NCBI RefSeq assembly: GCF_900101685.1 | Contig: NZ_FMZZ01000002.1 | Location: 248,001-312,000 of the forward strand | Reading direction: 5' to 3' | Source of the DNA: Actinokineospora iranica | Lineage (GTDB): Bacteria > Actinomycetota > Actinomycetes > Mycobacteriales > Pseudonocardiaceae | DNA: 64,000 nt | Part shown: piece after piece, positions 1 to 9,025 of the stretch | Layout: every line of letters begins with the position of its first letter | Position numbering within the stretch: the stretch's first letter is position 1 | Notes under the pieces: model-generated | The model's input: the letters and a program-made list of their open reading frames with translations, nothing else | Databases searched by the model: none | Told to the model about the DNA's origin: nothing | Position numbers and translations under genes: made by a program

Positions 1-1024
1 GCTTGGCGGCGTTGGTGAGCAGTTCGGCGGCGCAGAAGTACGCGATGGACTCGATGGCCGGGCTCGGCCGGTCCCCGATGTCGACGGTGAGGTCGACCGG
101 GAGGGCGGATCGCGCGGTCAGCGTGGTCAGGGCGGGGGCGAGGCCGCTGTCGAGGGCGGGCGGGTGGATGCCCCTGGCCAGGTCGCGCAGCTCGACGAGG
201 GCGTCCTTGGCGGTGGTGTGGGCCGAGGTGACCAGAGCGCGCAGGGTCTCGGTGTCGCCGCTGTCGATCGACTCCTTGGCGATGCCCAGCTTCATCGCGA
301 GCGCGACCAGTTGGGCCTGCGCGCCGTCGTGCAGGTCCCGCTCGATCCGGCGCAGGCGCGCGGCCGAGTCCTCGACGGCGCTGGCCCGGGTCCGCTCCAG
401 GTCGCGCACCCGGTCGGCCAGCGGCGGGCTGGTCAGCAGCGCGGTCATCAGCAGCCGGTCGAGGACGAGCGGGCCGCGCACCAGCCAGGGGGCGGCCAGC
501 AGCAGTGCCACGCCGATCAGCCAGCGCACGACCGCCCACCCGTCGAAGGCGACCTCGGCGGGGAGGTCGAACACGGGCAGTCCCTCGGTGAACAGCGCCG
601 CCCACACCGGCAGGGTCACCAGCGCGACCGCGTAGCCCCAGACGAAGACCGCGACGGCGGCGGTGAACACGGCCAACGGCAGCCGGATCACGCGATAGAG
701 GACCGCGCGCCAGCCCGGGCCGTCGCGAAGCGCGTCGCCGAGCCAGCCGAAGAAACCTGCTCGGGGCTCGAATCGCGGCGGTGGGCGCAGCCTCGTGCCG
801 AGGAGCGCGTTGGCGAGACCGCGATCGATCGCCCCGGACGCCCGGGCGGCCATGACGCCGAGGGCCAGCAGCGGCAGGCCGATGAAGGTCACCGACAGCG
901 CCGTGCCCGCGACGAGGGCCACCAGGGTCAGCGCGAACCCGATGAGCGCGAGCGGCAGCCCGACCAGCGCGTAAGCCAGCTCTCCCATGGCCTGCCGGGT
1001 GAACGGGGCGCGGATGATGTGCAT
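1..1024 (-). CDS. Sensor histidine kinase, DesK/NarX-type (3' end cut by window edge)
   Basis: The reverse strand is open from an ATG at 1024 to the window edge, giving 341 residues without a stop. The N-terminal ~190 residues hold several hydrophobic segments (roughly 15-60, 105-135, 165-185) that resemble the actinobacterial 'putative sensor' membrane domain. A HisKA_3 phosphoacceptor motif (RRIERDLHDGAQAQ, about residue 240) follows, and the visible end is the N-box of the ATPase domain (ESIAYFCAAELLTNAAK). The HATPase glycine boxes must lie to the left of the window, probably followed by a LuxR-type response regulator. It sits 73 bp downstream of the luciferase-like oxidoreductase on the same strand. 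Its signal is unknown. Confidence 0.9.
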   Translation of the reverse strand, partial: MHIIRAPFTRQAMGELAYALVGLPLALIGFALTLVALVAGTALSVTFIGLPLLALGVMAARASGAIDRGLANALLGTRLRPPPRFEPRAGFFGWLGDALRDGPGWRAVLYRVIRLPLAVFTAAVAVFVWGYAVALVTLPVWAALFTEGLPVFDLPAEVAFDGWAVVRWLIGVALLLAAPWLVRGPLVLDRLLMTALLTSPPLADRVRDLERTRASAVEDSAARLRRIERDLHDGAQAQLVALAMKLGIAKESIDSGDTETLRALVTSAHTTAKDALVELRDLARGIHPPALDSGLAPALTTLTARSALPVDLTVDIGDRPSPAIESIAYFCAAELLTNAAK

Positions 1025-1097
1025 ACGGTCAGCTTGCCTACCGCCGCTCGGCAGGACTATCCGGTGGGCCGCCGTCTCCATCTCGGGTTATCCCCCG

Positions 1098-2009
1098 CTA
1101 CGGGGCGAACGCTTCCAGGGCGTCTTCCGCGCGGCGCATCGATTCGGCCGGGCCGGCGTCCGGGCTGCCGATTTCCGGGTCGAAGTTGAGGTCGACGAAC
1201 AGCTCGGTGACGCCCTGCTCGGCCAGGTCCGCGAAGTCGGCGCGGATCTGCTCGAAAGTGCCGGTCAACGGCTGCCGGTCCGCGCGCGCGGACCGCACGC
1301 GCACCGCGCCCCGGCAGACCATGCGCAGCGCGGCCGGATCGCGACCCGCTTCCTCAGCGGCCGTGCGGATAGTGCGCACGGACTTACCGATGGAAGACAG
1401 GTCTGCCCGACTGCTGCTTACCCACCCATCGGCAAGCCGTCCTGCCCGTCGCAAGGCGGGTTCGGCGCCCGCGCCCACCAGGATCGGCGGCCCGCCCGCT
1501 TGGACCGGCTTGGGGTCCATTCGGGTCGGCGGGACGCGGTAGAACTCGCCGTCGTGGTCGACCACCTCGTCGGTCCAGAAGCGGCGCAGCAGCGGCAGGT
1601 ACTCCTCCGCGCGCTTACCGCGATCCCTCTTGTCCACGCCGACGGCGGTGTACTCCTCATCGGACCAGCCGATGCCCAGGCCCGCGTCCAGCCTGCCCCC
1701 GGACAGCAGGTCCACCGTGGCGAGTTGCTTGGCGAGCAGCGGCGGGGCGAAGAACGGCAGGTTCAGCACCGCGACGCCGATCCGGATCCGGCTGGTGCGC
1801 GCGGCGAGGAAGCCCAGCGTGGCGACCGGGTCGAGCACGGCGCGATACGCCTCGCCCCAGCTCGCGTCCGGCGGCGACAGCAGCCGCTGGAACGTCCACA
1901 GCGAGTCGTAGCCCAACCCCTCGGCCTTGGCCGCGACCAGGGCCAGGTTGTCGACAGTGGCCCACGAACCGGACACGGGAGCGGCGAAACCGATCTTCAC
2001 GGCGGCCAC
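1098..2009 (-). CDS. LLM-class F420-dependent oxidoreductase
   Basis: About 300 residues with the luciferase-like monooxygenase fold: an N-terminal KIGFAAPVSGSW strand, LGYDSLWTFQRLL, TSRIRIGVAVLNLPF and the signature LDAGLGIGWSDEEYTAVG, followed by RAEEYLPLLRRFW and PPILVGAG. Family members reduce or oxidise diverse substrates with coenzyme F420 in the cytoplasm; the substrate here cannot be told. The start is ambiguous between GTG 2009 and GTG 2000; the latter gives the family-typical N-terminus beginning with KIGF. A longer open frame upstream is not used because it would run into the divergently transcribed peptidase gene at 2065. The two genes share a short divergent promoter region. Confidence 0.88.
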   Translation of the reverse strand: MAAVKIGFAAPVSGSWATVDNLALVAAKAEGLGYDSLWTFQRLLSPPDASWGEAYRAVLDPVATLGFLAARTSRIRIGVAVLNLPFFAPPLLAKQLATVDLLSGGRLDAGLGIGWSDEEYTAVGVDKRDRGKRAEEYLPLLRRFWTDEVVDHDGEFYRVPPTRMDPKPVQAGGPPILVGAGAEPALRRAGRLADGWVSSSRADLSSIGKSVRTIRTAAEEAGRDPAALRMVCRGAVRVRSARADRQPLTGTFEQIRADFADLAEQGVTELFVDLNFDPEIGSPDAGPAESMRRAEDALEAFAP

Positions 2010-2064
2010 GCTAACCCACGGACGGACGGCTCGCCCGGAGTTCACCCGATGGCAGACTGGCCGC

Positions 2065-4083
2065 ATGACCGAAGCCGCTGCCCCCGACCCGTATCTCTGG
2101 CTGGAAGACGTCACCGGGGAGGACGCCCTGGACTGGGTCCGGGCCCGCAACGCGGAGACCGCGGCCGAGCTGACCGGAAGTGAGCGGTTCGACACGATCC
2201 GAACTCGCCTGCGCGAGGTGCTCGACGCCGACGACCGCATCCCCTACCCGCGGCGGCGCGGGGAGTTCCTCTACAACTTCTGGCAGGACGCGACCCACCC
2301 GCGCGGCCTGTGGCGGCGCACGACCCTGGCCGAGTACCGCACCGGCGCTCCGGTCTGGACTGTCCTGCTCGACGTGGACGCGCTGGTCGAGCGGGAGGAC
2401 GAGAACTGGGTCTGGAAGGGCGCCGCGGTGCTCAAGCCGGACTACCACCTGGCGTTGGTCGAGCTGTCCCGCGGCGGCGCGGACGCGACCGTGGTCCGCG
2501 AGTTCGACCTGCGCGGCGGCGAGTTCGTCGCCGACGGGTTCGTCCTGCCGGAGGCCAAGACCCGGGTCAACTGGATCGACGCCGACCAGATCTACGTCGG
2601 CACGGACTTCGGCGAGGACTCGCTGACCACCTCCGGCTATCCGCGGGTCGTCAAGCAGTGGCGGCGGGGGACGCCGCTGGCCGAGGCCGAGGTCGTCTTC
2701 GAGGGCAAGCCCGACGATGTCAGCGTCTACGCCTACCACGACTTCACCCCGGGCTTCGAGCGCGACTTCGTCGGCCGCTTCCCGGACTTCTTCAGCTCGG
2801 AGAAGTTCCTCCGCACCCCGTCCGGTGACCTGGTGCGCGTCGACGTGCCCGACGACGCGACCGCCGACATCCACCGCGAGTGGCTGCTGGTCAGCCTCCG
2901 GTCGGACTGGACGGTCGACGGGACCACCTTCCGGTCGGGGTCGCTGCTGGCGACCCGCTTCGACGACTTCCTCGCGGGCGGGCGGGACCTGGTCGCGCTG
3001 TTCGAGCCGGACGAGCGCACTTCGCTCAGCGGGTACTCCTGGACCCGCAACCACCTGCTGCTCAACGAGCTGTCCGACGTCAAGACCCGGCTGGAGGTCC
3101 TGACGCCCGGCCCGGACGGCTGGACGCGCGGCGAACTGCCCGGCGCGCCCGAGGTCGGCTCGGCCGAGGTGATCGACACCGACCCGGACCACAGCGACGA
3201 GTACCTGCTCAACGTCAGCGGCTACCTCCAGCCGTCGACCCTCTTGCGCGGAGAGGTCGGCGGAGAGGTGGAATTGCTGCGGCAGGCGCCCGCGTTCTTC
3301 GACGCCGAGGGCATGGCCGTCGAGCAGCACTTCGCGGTGTCCGACGACGGCACCCGGGTGCCCTACTTCGTGGTCGCTGGCCAGGACACCAGCGGCCCGA
3401 CCCTGCTCTACGGCTACGGCGGGTTCGAGATCTCCCTCACCCCCGGTTACAGCGGCGGCCTCGGGCGGGGCTGGCTGGAGCACGGCGGCACCTATGTGGT
3501 CGCCAACATCCGCGGCGGCGGCGAGTACGGGCCCGCCTGGCACCGGGCGGCGCTGCGGGAGAACCGGCCGCGCGCCTACGAGGACTTCGCCGCGGTGGCC
3601 CGCGACCTGGTGGCCCGCGGGATCACCACGCCCGAGCGGCTGGGCGCGCAGGGCGGCAGCAACGGCGGCCTGCTCGCGGGCGTGATGCTGACCCGCTACC
3701 CGGAGCTGTTCGGCGCGGTGGTGAGCCAGGTGCCGCTGTTGGACCTGCGCCGCTACCACCTGCTGCTCGCGGGCGCGTCCTGGATGGCCGAGTGGGGCAA
3801 CCCCGACGACCCGGACGACTGGTCTTACCTCAAGGAGTTCTCCCCGTACCACAACGTCAGCGACGCGGCGAAGTACCCGCCGGTGTTCTTCGTGACGTCC
3901 ACCCGCGACGACCGGGTGCATCCGGGGCACGCGCGCAAGATGGCGGCCAAGATGATCGATCTCGGGTTCACGCCCCGGTACTACGAGAACATCGAGGGCG
4001 GGCACGGGGCGGCGGCGGACAACGCGCAGCGGGCGCACATGTCGGCGATCGTCTACGAGTTCCTCTTGCGCACTCTCGGCTGA
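2065..4083 (+). CDS. Prolyl oligopeptidase family serine peptidase (S9A)
   Basis: A 672-residue protein, the usual length of the family. The N-terminal ~400 residues match the seven-bladed propeller that gates access (starting with DPYLWLEDVTGEDALDWV). The C-terminal alpha/beta hydrolase domain carries the triad: Ser about 532 in GGSNGG, Asp about 616 in TRDDRVHPGH and His about 647 in GGHGAAAD. YGYGGFEISLTPGYS and NIRGGGEYG are also typical. It is expected to cut short proline-containing peptides. No signal peptide is visible, so it is probably cytoplasmic. The start ATG 2065 is chosen over upstream in-frame codons because homology begins within ten residues and the upstream part overlaps the divergent promoter. 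It ends 31 bp before the helicase gene. Confidence 0.95.
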   Translation: MTEAAAPDPYLWLEDVTGEDALDWVRARNAETAAELTGSERFDTIRTRLREVLDADDRIPYPRRRGEFLYNFWQDATHPRGLWRRTTLAEYRTGAPVWTVLLDVDALVEREDENWVWKGAAVLKPDYHLALVELSRGGADATVVREFDLRGGEFVADGFVLPEAKTRVNWIDADQIYVGTDFGEDSLTTSGYPRVVKQWRRGTPLAEAEVVFEGKPDDVSVYAYHDFTPGFERDFVGRFPDFFSSEKFLRTPSGDLVRVDVPDDATADIHREWLLVSLRSDWTVDGTTFRSGSLLATRFDDFLAGGRDLVALFEPDERTSLSGYSWTRNHLLLNELSDVKTRLEVLTPGPDGWTRGELPGAPEVGSAEVIDTDPDHSDEYLLNVSGYLQPSTLLRGEVGGEVELLRQAPAFFDAEGMAVEQHFAVSDDGTRVPYFVVAGQDTSGPTLLYGYGGFEISLTPGYSGGLGRGWLEHGGTYVVANIRGGGEYGPAWHRAALRENRPRAYEDFAAVARDLVARGITTPERLGAQGGSNGGLLAGVMLTRYPELFGAVVSQVPLLDLRRYHLLLAGASWMAEWGNPDDPDDWSYLKEFSPYHNVSDAAKYPPVFFVTSTRDDRVHPGHARKMAAKMIDLGFTPRYYENIEGGHGAAADNAQRAHMSAIVYEFLLRTLG

Positions 4084-4114
4084 CGGCGGAAATCCGGTCG
4101 GTAGTGTCTACGCG

Positions 4115-7100
4115 GTGTTGGCGCTGCACTGTCTGGTCACTGCCGCCGGAGAGTTAGCGCTCTGGGCGGAGGATTCCGACCTGCCCACCCGCCGCGCGGG
4201 ACGCGCGAGCCGAACTGTCGAAGAGCACCCGTTCGCCGTGCCCGCGTCCGTGCTGGCCGAGCGGGTCGCCGTCGCGGGCGCGGCGGACGAGTCGCGGGTG
4301 CTGCTGCCGTCGCGTCCCTCCGCGCCGGTCGCCTCACCCGAGCTGGTGCGCGATCCGCTGACCGCCCCGGCGACCCCGCGCGGCGCGGTGACGCTGCGGC
4401 CGTGGCGGGTGCCGACCGTGCGGCTGGCGCCTGCCGTGTTCGCCGCGAGCCCGGTGGCCGAGCGGGACGACGTGCGGGCGGGCGCGAGTGTGCGGTTCCT
4501 GTCCCAGGTGGCGGCCTTCGCCGAGGACCTGGTCACGCGAGGCCGGGTGCTGCCCTCGATCGTGAGCGAGAGCGGCAGGCCCGCCGCGCGCTGGCGGCCC
4601 ACGCTGTCCGGGGTCGACTCGGCCCGGTACGCCCGGTTGCGCGACGCGCTGCCGCCGGTGCTGCGGGCGGTGCAGGTCGACCCTGAACTGCTCGACGGCA
4701 GGCCTGTCGACGACGTCTTGCATCCGGTGCTCGACGCGTTCGTCGACGCCGCGGCCCGAGCGCGGCTGACCGGTGTCCGGCTCGCCCCGCCGGGCCGGTT
4801 CACCGCGGCGGAGGCGGCCGCAGGCGCGCTGCTGCGGGGCCTGGTCGGCGACAACCCCCGGCTCGCCGTGCCGCCGGAGCGGGCCACGCGGCTGGCAAGC
4901 GCGGTGGACACCTGGCGGTCCGGCGCCGTGCACGACGGGCCGGTGCGGGCGTGCTTCCGGCTCCGCTCGCCCGACCAAGCCGAGGACCACCGCTCGGACG
5001 ACTGGACGCTGGAGTTCCTGCTCCAGGCCGCGGACGACCCGAGCGTGCTGGTGTCGGCGGCGCAGGTGTGGAGCGGCGACCGCGACCAGGTGCTGCGGCG
5101 CTGGGTCGCCCGGCCCGCCGAGCTGCTGCTGGCCGACCTCGGCCGCGCGGGCCGGGTCTATCCCGACCTGGACGCCGCCCTGCGCGAGGCGCACCCGGTC
5201 GGGCTGCGGCTGGACACCGCGGGCGCGCACCGGTTCCTCTCCCGCGCGGCGGCGCTGGACCAGGCCGGGTTCGGGGTGCTGCTGCCGTCGTGGTGGCGGG
5301 CGTCGTCGCGGGTCGGGTTGAAGCTGACCACCACGAGCCGGGGCACGGCGGGAACGGTGACCCGCGACAGCGTTCTCGGCAAGGACGAGCTGGTCGACTA
5401 CCGGTGGGATCTCGCCTTGGGCGACCTCACGCTCACCGAGGACGAGCTGCGGGAGCTGGCGGCGGCGAAGGTGCCGCTGGTGCGGGTGCGCGGGCAGTGG
5501 GTGCACGTCGACCAGCGACAGCTCGCGGCGGGCCTGGCGTTCCTCGAACGCTCGGGGGACGGCCGGATGTCGGTCGGCGAGGTGCTGGAGCTGGCCGGGA
5601 TGCCCGCGGACGACGACGCGTTCCCCCTGCCGGTGGTCGACATCGGCGGCACGGGCTGGCTGGCCGACCTGCTCGGCGGCGCGGTCGAGACGACCCTGGA
5701 GCCGGTCGACACTCCCGAGGGCTTCACCGCCGACCTGCGCCCTTACCAGCGTCGCGGTCTGGCCTGGCTGGTCTTCCTGGACCGGCTTGGCCTCGGCGCG
5801 TGCCTGGCCGACGACATGGGGTTGGGCAAGACCGTCCAACTGCTCGCGTTGGAGGCATTGGCGCGGTCGGACACCGAGCGCCCGCCGACGCTGCTGGTCT
5901 GTCCCATGTCGGTGGTGGGCAACTGGCAACGGGAGGCGGAGCGGTTCACGCCGGGGCTGCGGGTGCACGTTCACCATGGCGCGGACAGGCTTACCGGCCC
6001 GCAGTTGGCCAAGGCCGTGTCGGATGCGGACCTGGTGATCACCACCTACGCCCTGGCCGCCCGCGACGCGGCGGCGCTGGGCAAGCTGACCTGGGACCGG
6101 ATCGTGCTGGACGAGGCGCAGAACATCAAGAACAGCGCGGCCCGGCAGTCGCAGGCCGTGCGGTCGCTGCGCGCCCGGCACCGCGTCGCGCTTACCGGAA
6201 CCCCGGTAGAGAACCGGCTCGCCGAGCTGTGGTCGATCATGGACTTCGCGAATCCCGGCCTGCTCGGCCCGCTGGCCAGGTTCCGCGCGCGGTTCGCGGT
6301 GCCCGTGGAGCGCCACAACGACGAAGACGCCGCCGCGCGGCTGCGCCGGATCACCGGGCCGTTTGTGCTGCGCAGGGTCAAGACCGACCCGGCGATCATC
6401 GATGACCTGCCAGACAAGCTGGAGATGAAGCAGCTCTGCAACCTGACCGCGGAGCAGGCGTCGCTCTACCGCGCGGTGGTCGACGACATGCTTGCCAAGA
6501 TCGATGAGAGCGAGGGCGTGCAGCGCAAGGGCCTGGTGCTCGCCACCATGACCAAGCTCAAGCAGGTCTGCAACCACCCGGCGCAGTTCCTCGGCGACGG
6601 CTCCCGCATCGCGGGCCGCTCCGGCAAGCTCGCCCGGCTGGAGGACACGCTGGAGGAGGTGCTGGCCGACGGCGACCGCGCGCTGTGCTTCACCCAGTTC
6701 GCGGCGTTCGGCGGCATGTTGGTGCCCTATCTCGCCGCCCGGTTCGACACCGAGGTCGCTTTCCTGCACGGCGGCACCCCGAAGCGGCAGCGCGACACGC
6801 TGGTGGAGCGGTTCCAGTCCGGCGAGGGGCCGTCGATCTTCCTGCTGTCGCTCAAGGCGGGCGGCACCGGCCTGACGCTGACCGCGGCCAACCACGTCAT
6901 CCACCTGGACCGCTGGTGGAACCCGGCCGTGGAGGACCAGGCGACCGACCGCGCGTTCCGAATCGGGCAGCGCCGGGACGTGCAGGTGCGCAAGTTCGTC
7001 TGCATCGGCACCCTGGAAGAGCGCATCGACAAGATGATCGAGCAGAAGAAGGCGCTCGCGCAGTTGGTCGTCGGCGCGGGCGAGAACTGGCTTACCGAGC

Positions 7101-7159
7101 TGTCGACAGCCGAGCTACGGGAACTGGTAACGCTGTCCTCGGAGGCTGTCGGTGAGTGA
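4115..7159 (+). CDS. helZ: SNF2-family DEAD/DEAH box helicase (HelZ-like)
   Basis: A 1014-residue SNF2/SWI2 ATPase starting at GTG 4115. The N-terminal ~500 residues form the variable domain seen in bacterial SNF2 helicases. The motor follows: motif I DDMGLGKT (about residue 570), motif II DEAQ (about 665), motif III ALTGTPVENRL, and the C-terminal motifs HGGTPKRQRD, KAGGTGLTLTAANHVIHLDRWWNPAVEDQA and AFRIGQ. It probably remodels protein-DNA complexes with ATP. It resembles M. tuberculosis HelZ (Rv2101) in length and in the SWIM-domain gene that follows. Its stop overlaps the next start by 8 bp, so the three genes to 9022 form one operon. Confidence 0.93.
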   Translation: MLALHCLVTAAGELALWAEDSDLPTRRAGRASRTVEEHPFAVPASVLAERVAVAGAADESRVLLPSRPSAPVASPELVRDPLTAPATPRGAVTLRPWRVPTVRLAPAVFAASPVAERDDVRAGASVRFLSQVAAFAEDLVTRGRVLPSIVSESGRPAARWRPTLSGVDSARYARLRDALPPVLRAVQVDPELLDGRPVDDVLHPVLDAFVDAAARARLTGVRLAPPGRFTAAEAAAGALLRGLVGDNPRLAVPPERATRLASAVDTWRSGAVHDGPVRACFRLRSPDQAEDHRSDDWTLEFLLQAADDPSVLVSAAQVWSGDRDQVLRRWVARPAELLLADLGRAGRVYPDLDAALREAHPVGLRLDTAGAHRFLSRAAALDQAGFGVLLPSWWRASSRVGLKLTTTSRGTAGTVTRDSVLGKDELVDYRWDLALGDLTLTEDELRELAAAKVPLVRVRGQWVHVDQRQLAAGLAFLERSGDGRMSVGEVLELAGMPADDDAFPLPVVDIGGTGWLADLLGGAVETTLEPVDTPEGFTADLRPYQRRGLAWLVFLDRLGLGACLADDMGLGKTVQLLALEALARSDTERPPTLLVCPMSVVGNWQREAERFTPGLRVHVHHGADRLTGPQLAKAVSDADLVITTYALAARDAAALGKLTWDRIVLDEAQNIKNSAARQSQAVRSLRARHRVALTGTPVENRLAELWSIMDFANPGLLGPLARFRARFAVPVERHNDEDAAARLRRITGPFVLRRVKTDPAIIDDLPDKLEMKQLCNLTAEQASLYRAVVDDMLAKIDESEGVQRKGLVLATMTKLKQVCNHPAQFLGDGSRIAGRSGKLARLEDTLEEVLADGDRALCFTQFAAFGGMLVPYLAARFDTEVAFLHGGTPKRQRDTLVERFQSGEGPSIFLLSLKAGGTGLTLTAANHVIHLDRWWNPAVEDQATDRAFRIGQRRDVQVRKFVCIGTLEERIDKMIEQKKALAQLVVGAGENWLTELSTAELRELVTLSSEAVGE

Positions 7160-7979
7160 GTGGTGGCGCGAGAAGCCGACCAGGCCGATCCCGGTCGAGG
7201 GCGGGCTGCGGGCGCGGAGCCAGCGCGGCGACATCGCGCGGATGTGGTGGTCGCGGCGGTTCCTGGACGTGCTGGAGTCGCTGGGCATGGGCGGGCGCTT
7301 GGAACGCGGCAAGCGCTACGCGCGGGCCGGGCAGGTGCTGAGCCTGTCGCTGTCGACCAGCATCGCCGTCGCGCAGGTGCAGGGGTCGCGGCCGCGGCCC
7401 TACCGGGTGCGGATCGGGGTGAAGGCGTTCACCTCGGCGGACTGGGCCGAAGTGGAGCAGGCGCTCGCCGGGCAGGCGCTGTTCCTGGCGAAGCTGCTCG
7501 CCGGGGACATGCCGCAGGACATCGAGGCGGTGTTCGCCGATGTGGGGCTGCGGCTGTTCCCGGACAACTTCCAAGAGCTGTCGATGGACTGCTCTTGCCC
7601 GGACTGGGAAGTGCCGTGCAAACATCTTGCCGCTGCCTGTTACCTCTTGGCGGAGTCGTTCGACGCGGACCCGTTCCAGATCTTGGCTTGGCGCGGGCGC
7701 GGTAGGCAGGAACTGCTCGACAACCTGCGCGCGTTGCGGGACCGCGCGTCCGCCGCCGAGCCGGACGACGACGGCGAGCCGTTGTCCGCGCTGCTGGACA
7801 CGTTCTGGGGCAGTGCTACCGCACCGTCGAGTATGCCGCCAGCGCCGATCGCCACGACTGCGCCGGACGCCCTGCTCGACGAGCTCGACCCGCTTCCGGT
7901 GACCATGCGCGGACGCCCCTTGGCCGAGTGGCTGCGGCCCGCTTACCGCGCGATGGCAAGCGAAGAGGAATCACCGTGA
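7152..7979 (+). CDS. SWIM zinc-finger domain protein
   Basis: A 275-residue protein with a SWIM zinc-binding motif near residues 140-160: CSCPDWEVPCKHLAA gives the CxC...CxH ligands. The surrounding pattern (FADVGLRLFPDNFQELSMDC before it, ACYLLAESFDADPFQILAWRGR after it) is that of actinobacterial SWIM proteins paired with SNF2 helicases, such as Rv2102 beside helZ. The SWIM finger is expected to bind DNA or protein, probably as a partner of the helicase. The C-terminal third is acidic and proline-rich, with no recognised domain. GTG 7152 lies inside the helicase gene (8-bp overlap), and the stop overlaps the next start in GTGA, suggesting translational coupling. Confidence 0.88.
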   Translation: MSEWWREKPTRPIPVEGGLRARSQRGDIARMWWSRRFLDVLESLGMGGRLERGKRYARAGQVLSLSLSTSIAVAQVQGSRPRPYRVRIGVKAFTSADWAEVEQALAGQALFLAKLLAGDMPQDIEAVFADVGLRLFPDNFQELSMDCSCPDWEVPCKHLAAACYLLAESFDADPFQILAWRGRGRQELLDNLRALRDRASAAEPDDDGEPLSALLDTFWGSATAPSSMPPAPIATTAPDALLDELDPLPVTMRGRPLAEWLRPAYRAMASEEESP

Positions 7980-9022
7980 GTGGACGCCTCGACCGGCGGG
8001 TGGCCGCGGTCGCCGAAGAGTTGTTGCGCCGCAAGAAGGTCGTCGTTCCCCTCGATGTGCTCGCGGGTCTTGGCTGGCTGACCGCGCGAACCCTGCGGGA
8101 GTGGGAGTCGGGCAGCGCGCCGCACCTCGACCAGCTCGCCGCCGTGCCGCCGGAACGGCTCGCGGAGGCGGTGGCGCGTCTGCACGAGTGGGCGCGGGGC
8201 GAACGCCTTCCGGAGTCCGAAGTGGACTACGTGGCCGCCACCCGGGATCGGCGCGCCCTGCGATTCACCGCGTCGGGAGATCCGGTCGCCGAACGCGCTT
8301 ACCGGACACAGTGGACCGATCCTGGTCTGTCCGCGGCCCGCAAGGCGAAACTAGCCGAACGCCAGGCCAAAGCGCCCGATCTCGCCGTGATCCTGCCCGA
8401 CAAGCAGTGGTTCTGCGCGCAGTGCGGGGACACCGGGGACTTCCACTTCCTCGAAGACGGCGCGCCCCTGTGCCTGGACTGCGCCGACCTGGGCCACCTC
8501 GTCTACCTGCCTTCCGGTAATGCGGCGCTTACCCGGCGGGCGCACAAGGCGAGCGGCCTAGCGGCGATCGTGGTGCGGTGGAACAAGTCCCGCAAACGCT
8601 TCGACCGGCGCGGCCTGCTCGTGGACCGCGAAGCGCTGGAGGCCGCCGAGGACCAGTGCCTGGCCGACGAAGACGTCCGGGAGCGCCGCCGGGTCCGCGA
8701 CCGCGAGCGCCGCGCCGCCCAGGACGTGGAGTTCCAGGCCGCGTTCGCCGCGCGCATCGGCGAACTGTTCCCCGGCCTGGCCGCCGACCGCGCGAAAGCA
8801 ATCGCCGACCACGCGGGCACCCGCAGCAGCGGACGCGTCGGCCGGTCGGCGGCGGGCCGCGCGCTGGACGAGCACGCCGTCACCCTCGCCGTGGTCGCCG
8901 CCATCCGGCACGAGGAGACCGACTACGACGCCATGCTCATGGCGGGCGTGCCGCGCGCGGAGGCCCGCGAGCGCATCCGCGACGAGATCGACCGCGTCCT
9001 CACCCGGTGGCGCAGGCCCTGA
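7976..9022 (+). CDS. DUF2293 domain protein with zinc ribbon
   Basis: A 348-residue protein starting at the GTG that overlaps the previous stop by 4 bp. The middle (about residues 140-170) holds two CxxC pairs (FCAQCGDTGD and LCLDCADLGH) that look like a zinc ribbon. A charged helical region follows (RRVRDRERRAAQDVEFQ), and the C-terminus matches DUF2293 (FPGLAADRAKAIADHAG, HEETDYDAMLMAG, ARERIRDEIDRVLTRW). The function is not known. The tight overlap with the SNF2 and SWIM genes suggests a shared DNA-related job. It ends 3 bp from the 3' end of the convergent metallopeptidase gene, with no room for a separate terminator. Confidence 0.85.
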   Translation: MSGRLDRRVAAVAEELLRRKKVVVPLDVLAGLGWLTARTLREWESGSAPHLDQLAAVPPERLAEAVARLHEWARGERLPESEVDYVAATRDRRALRFTASGDPVAERAYRTQWTDPGLSAARKAKLAERQAKAPDLAVILPDKQWFCAQCGDTGDFHFLEDGAPLCLDCADLGHLVYLPSGNAALTRRAHKASGLAAIVVRWNKSRKRFDRRGLLVDREALEAAEDQCLADEDVRERRRVRDRERRAAQDVEFQAAFAARIGELFPGLAADRAKAIADHAGTRSSGRVGRSAAGRALDEHAVTLAVVAAIRHEETDYDAMLMAGVPRAEARERIRDEIDRVLTRWRRP

Positions 9023-9025
9023 CCG

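Noticed and set aside
1927-4157. Long open frames on both strands opposite and across the prolyl oligopeptidase gene
   Set aside because: Arg/Pro/Ala-rich translations without domains; they mirror GC-rich third positions of the true gene.
4334-6904. 856-codon reverse-strand frame opposite the SNF2 helicase
   Set aside because: Antisense shadow: no motif, no ribosome binding site, composition rich in Arg, Gln, His.
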